Positions 63,938 to 64,000 of a stretch of DNA of 64,000 nucleotides are shown here, in pieces. The notes under the pieces are model-generated. The model ran no database searches and was not told the origin of the DNA. It worked only from the letters and a program-made list of their open reading frames with translations. This DNA is from Streptomyces spinosisporus (GTDB lineage Bacteria > Actinomycetota > Actinomycetes > Streptomycetales > Streptomycetaceae): assembly GCF_022698145.1 (NCBI RefSeq), contig NZ_JALDAX010000004.1, forward strand, positions 372,001 through 436,000, read 5' to 3'. Each line of letters starts with the position of its first letter. Position 1 is the first letter of the stretch. Made by a program: the position numbers and the translations under genes.

Positions 63938-64000
63938 TTATCCACAGCCCGCAGAAACATCCACAGAGTCCCTGGGGATAAAGAACGACGATCTGTGGAT
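63938..64000. other. Cluster of DnaA-box-like 9-mers at the right edge
   Basis: TTATCCACA at 63938-63946, ACATCCACA at 63957-63965, TGGGGATAA at 63973-63981 and TGTGGAT at 63994-64000 (cut by the window edge) fall within 65 bases, downstream of crgA and with no gene. This density is far above chance in GC-rich DNA. Confidence 0.6.

Overview
The window reads as a piece of the chromosome core of a Streptomyces species, about 70% G+C by eye. Genes are packed with short gaps, GTG starts are frequent, and many neighbours share 4-base ATGA or GTGA overlaps. Gene content and order match what I remember of the S. coelicolor region from about SCO3799 to SCO3854, a short distance from oriC. That synteny is recalled, not computed. 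I see no insertion sequence, prophage, CRISPR array or transferred island.

Layout. 1-13.6 kb: a FadE5-type acyl-CoA dehydrogenase, an M18 aminopeptidase, a thioredoxin-NHL protein, a secreted RTX-repeat protein, a cupin/GlxA regulator pair, a nitrilase-family hydrolase, a mycothiol-dependent enzyme, a lipoprotein with two tandem repeats, and a GntR/MFS pair. 13.8-21 kb: a D,D-carboxypeptidase, a first branched-chain keto acid dehydrogenase operon (bkdA2B2C2), an orphan NarL-type response regulator, a PNPOx-like protein and an APH-like kinase. 21-33 kb: two divergent Ser/Thr kinases, the proteasome activator Bpa, a PadR regulator, a quinone oxidoreductase, a DrrAB-like ABC exporter, and a MobA-like/MoeA/K+ channel operon. 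33-46 kb: a second bkd operon (bkdA1B1C1) divergent from bkdR, a TetR/PaaH operon divergent from PaaN, an RNA methyltransferase, an HTTM/DUF5819 pair and another acyl-CoA dehydrogenase. 46-50 kb: rhodanese, J-domain and DUF2252 proteins and a tRNA-Leu. 50.5-58.8 kb: fhaA-fhaB-pstP-rodA-pbpA-pknB, the conserved actinobacterial operon for growth and cell-wall signalling. 59-64 kb: three class E sortases, a pabA-type glutaminase, a 53-residue membrane peptide, a DUF881 protein and crgA.

How it fits together. Two themes dominate. The first is supply of acyl-CoA: two bkd complexes, PaaH, PaaN and two acyl-CoA dehydrogenases. Three copies of one 14-base inverted repeat, in front of bkdA1, paaH/paaN and the second acyl-CoA dehydrogenase, suggest that the local TetR regulator ties part of this together. 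The second is envelope growth and signalling: RodA/PbpA, three Ser/Thr kinases, the PP2C phosphatase, two FHA adaptors, sortases and CrgA. DnaA-box-like 9-mers lie in several intergenic regions and crowd at the right end, as expected near oriC.

The least explained items are the HTTM/DUF5819 pair (which recalls SdpB/SdpA), the 53-residue membrane peptide coupled to pabA inside a sortase operon, and a large imperfect palindrome in front of bkdA2.
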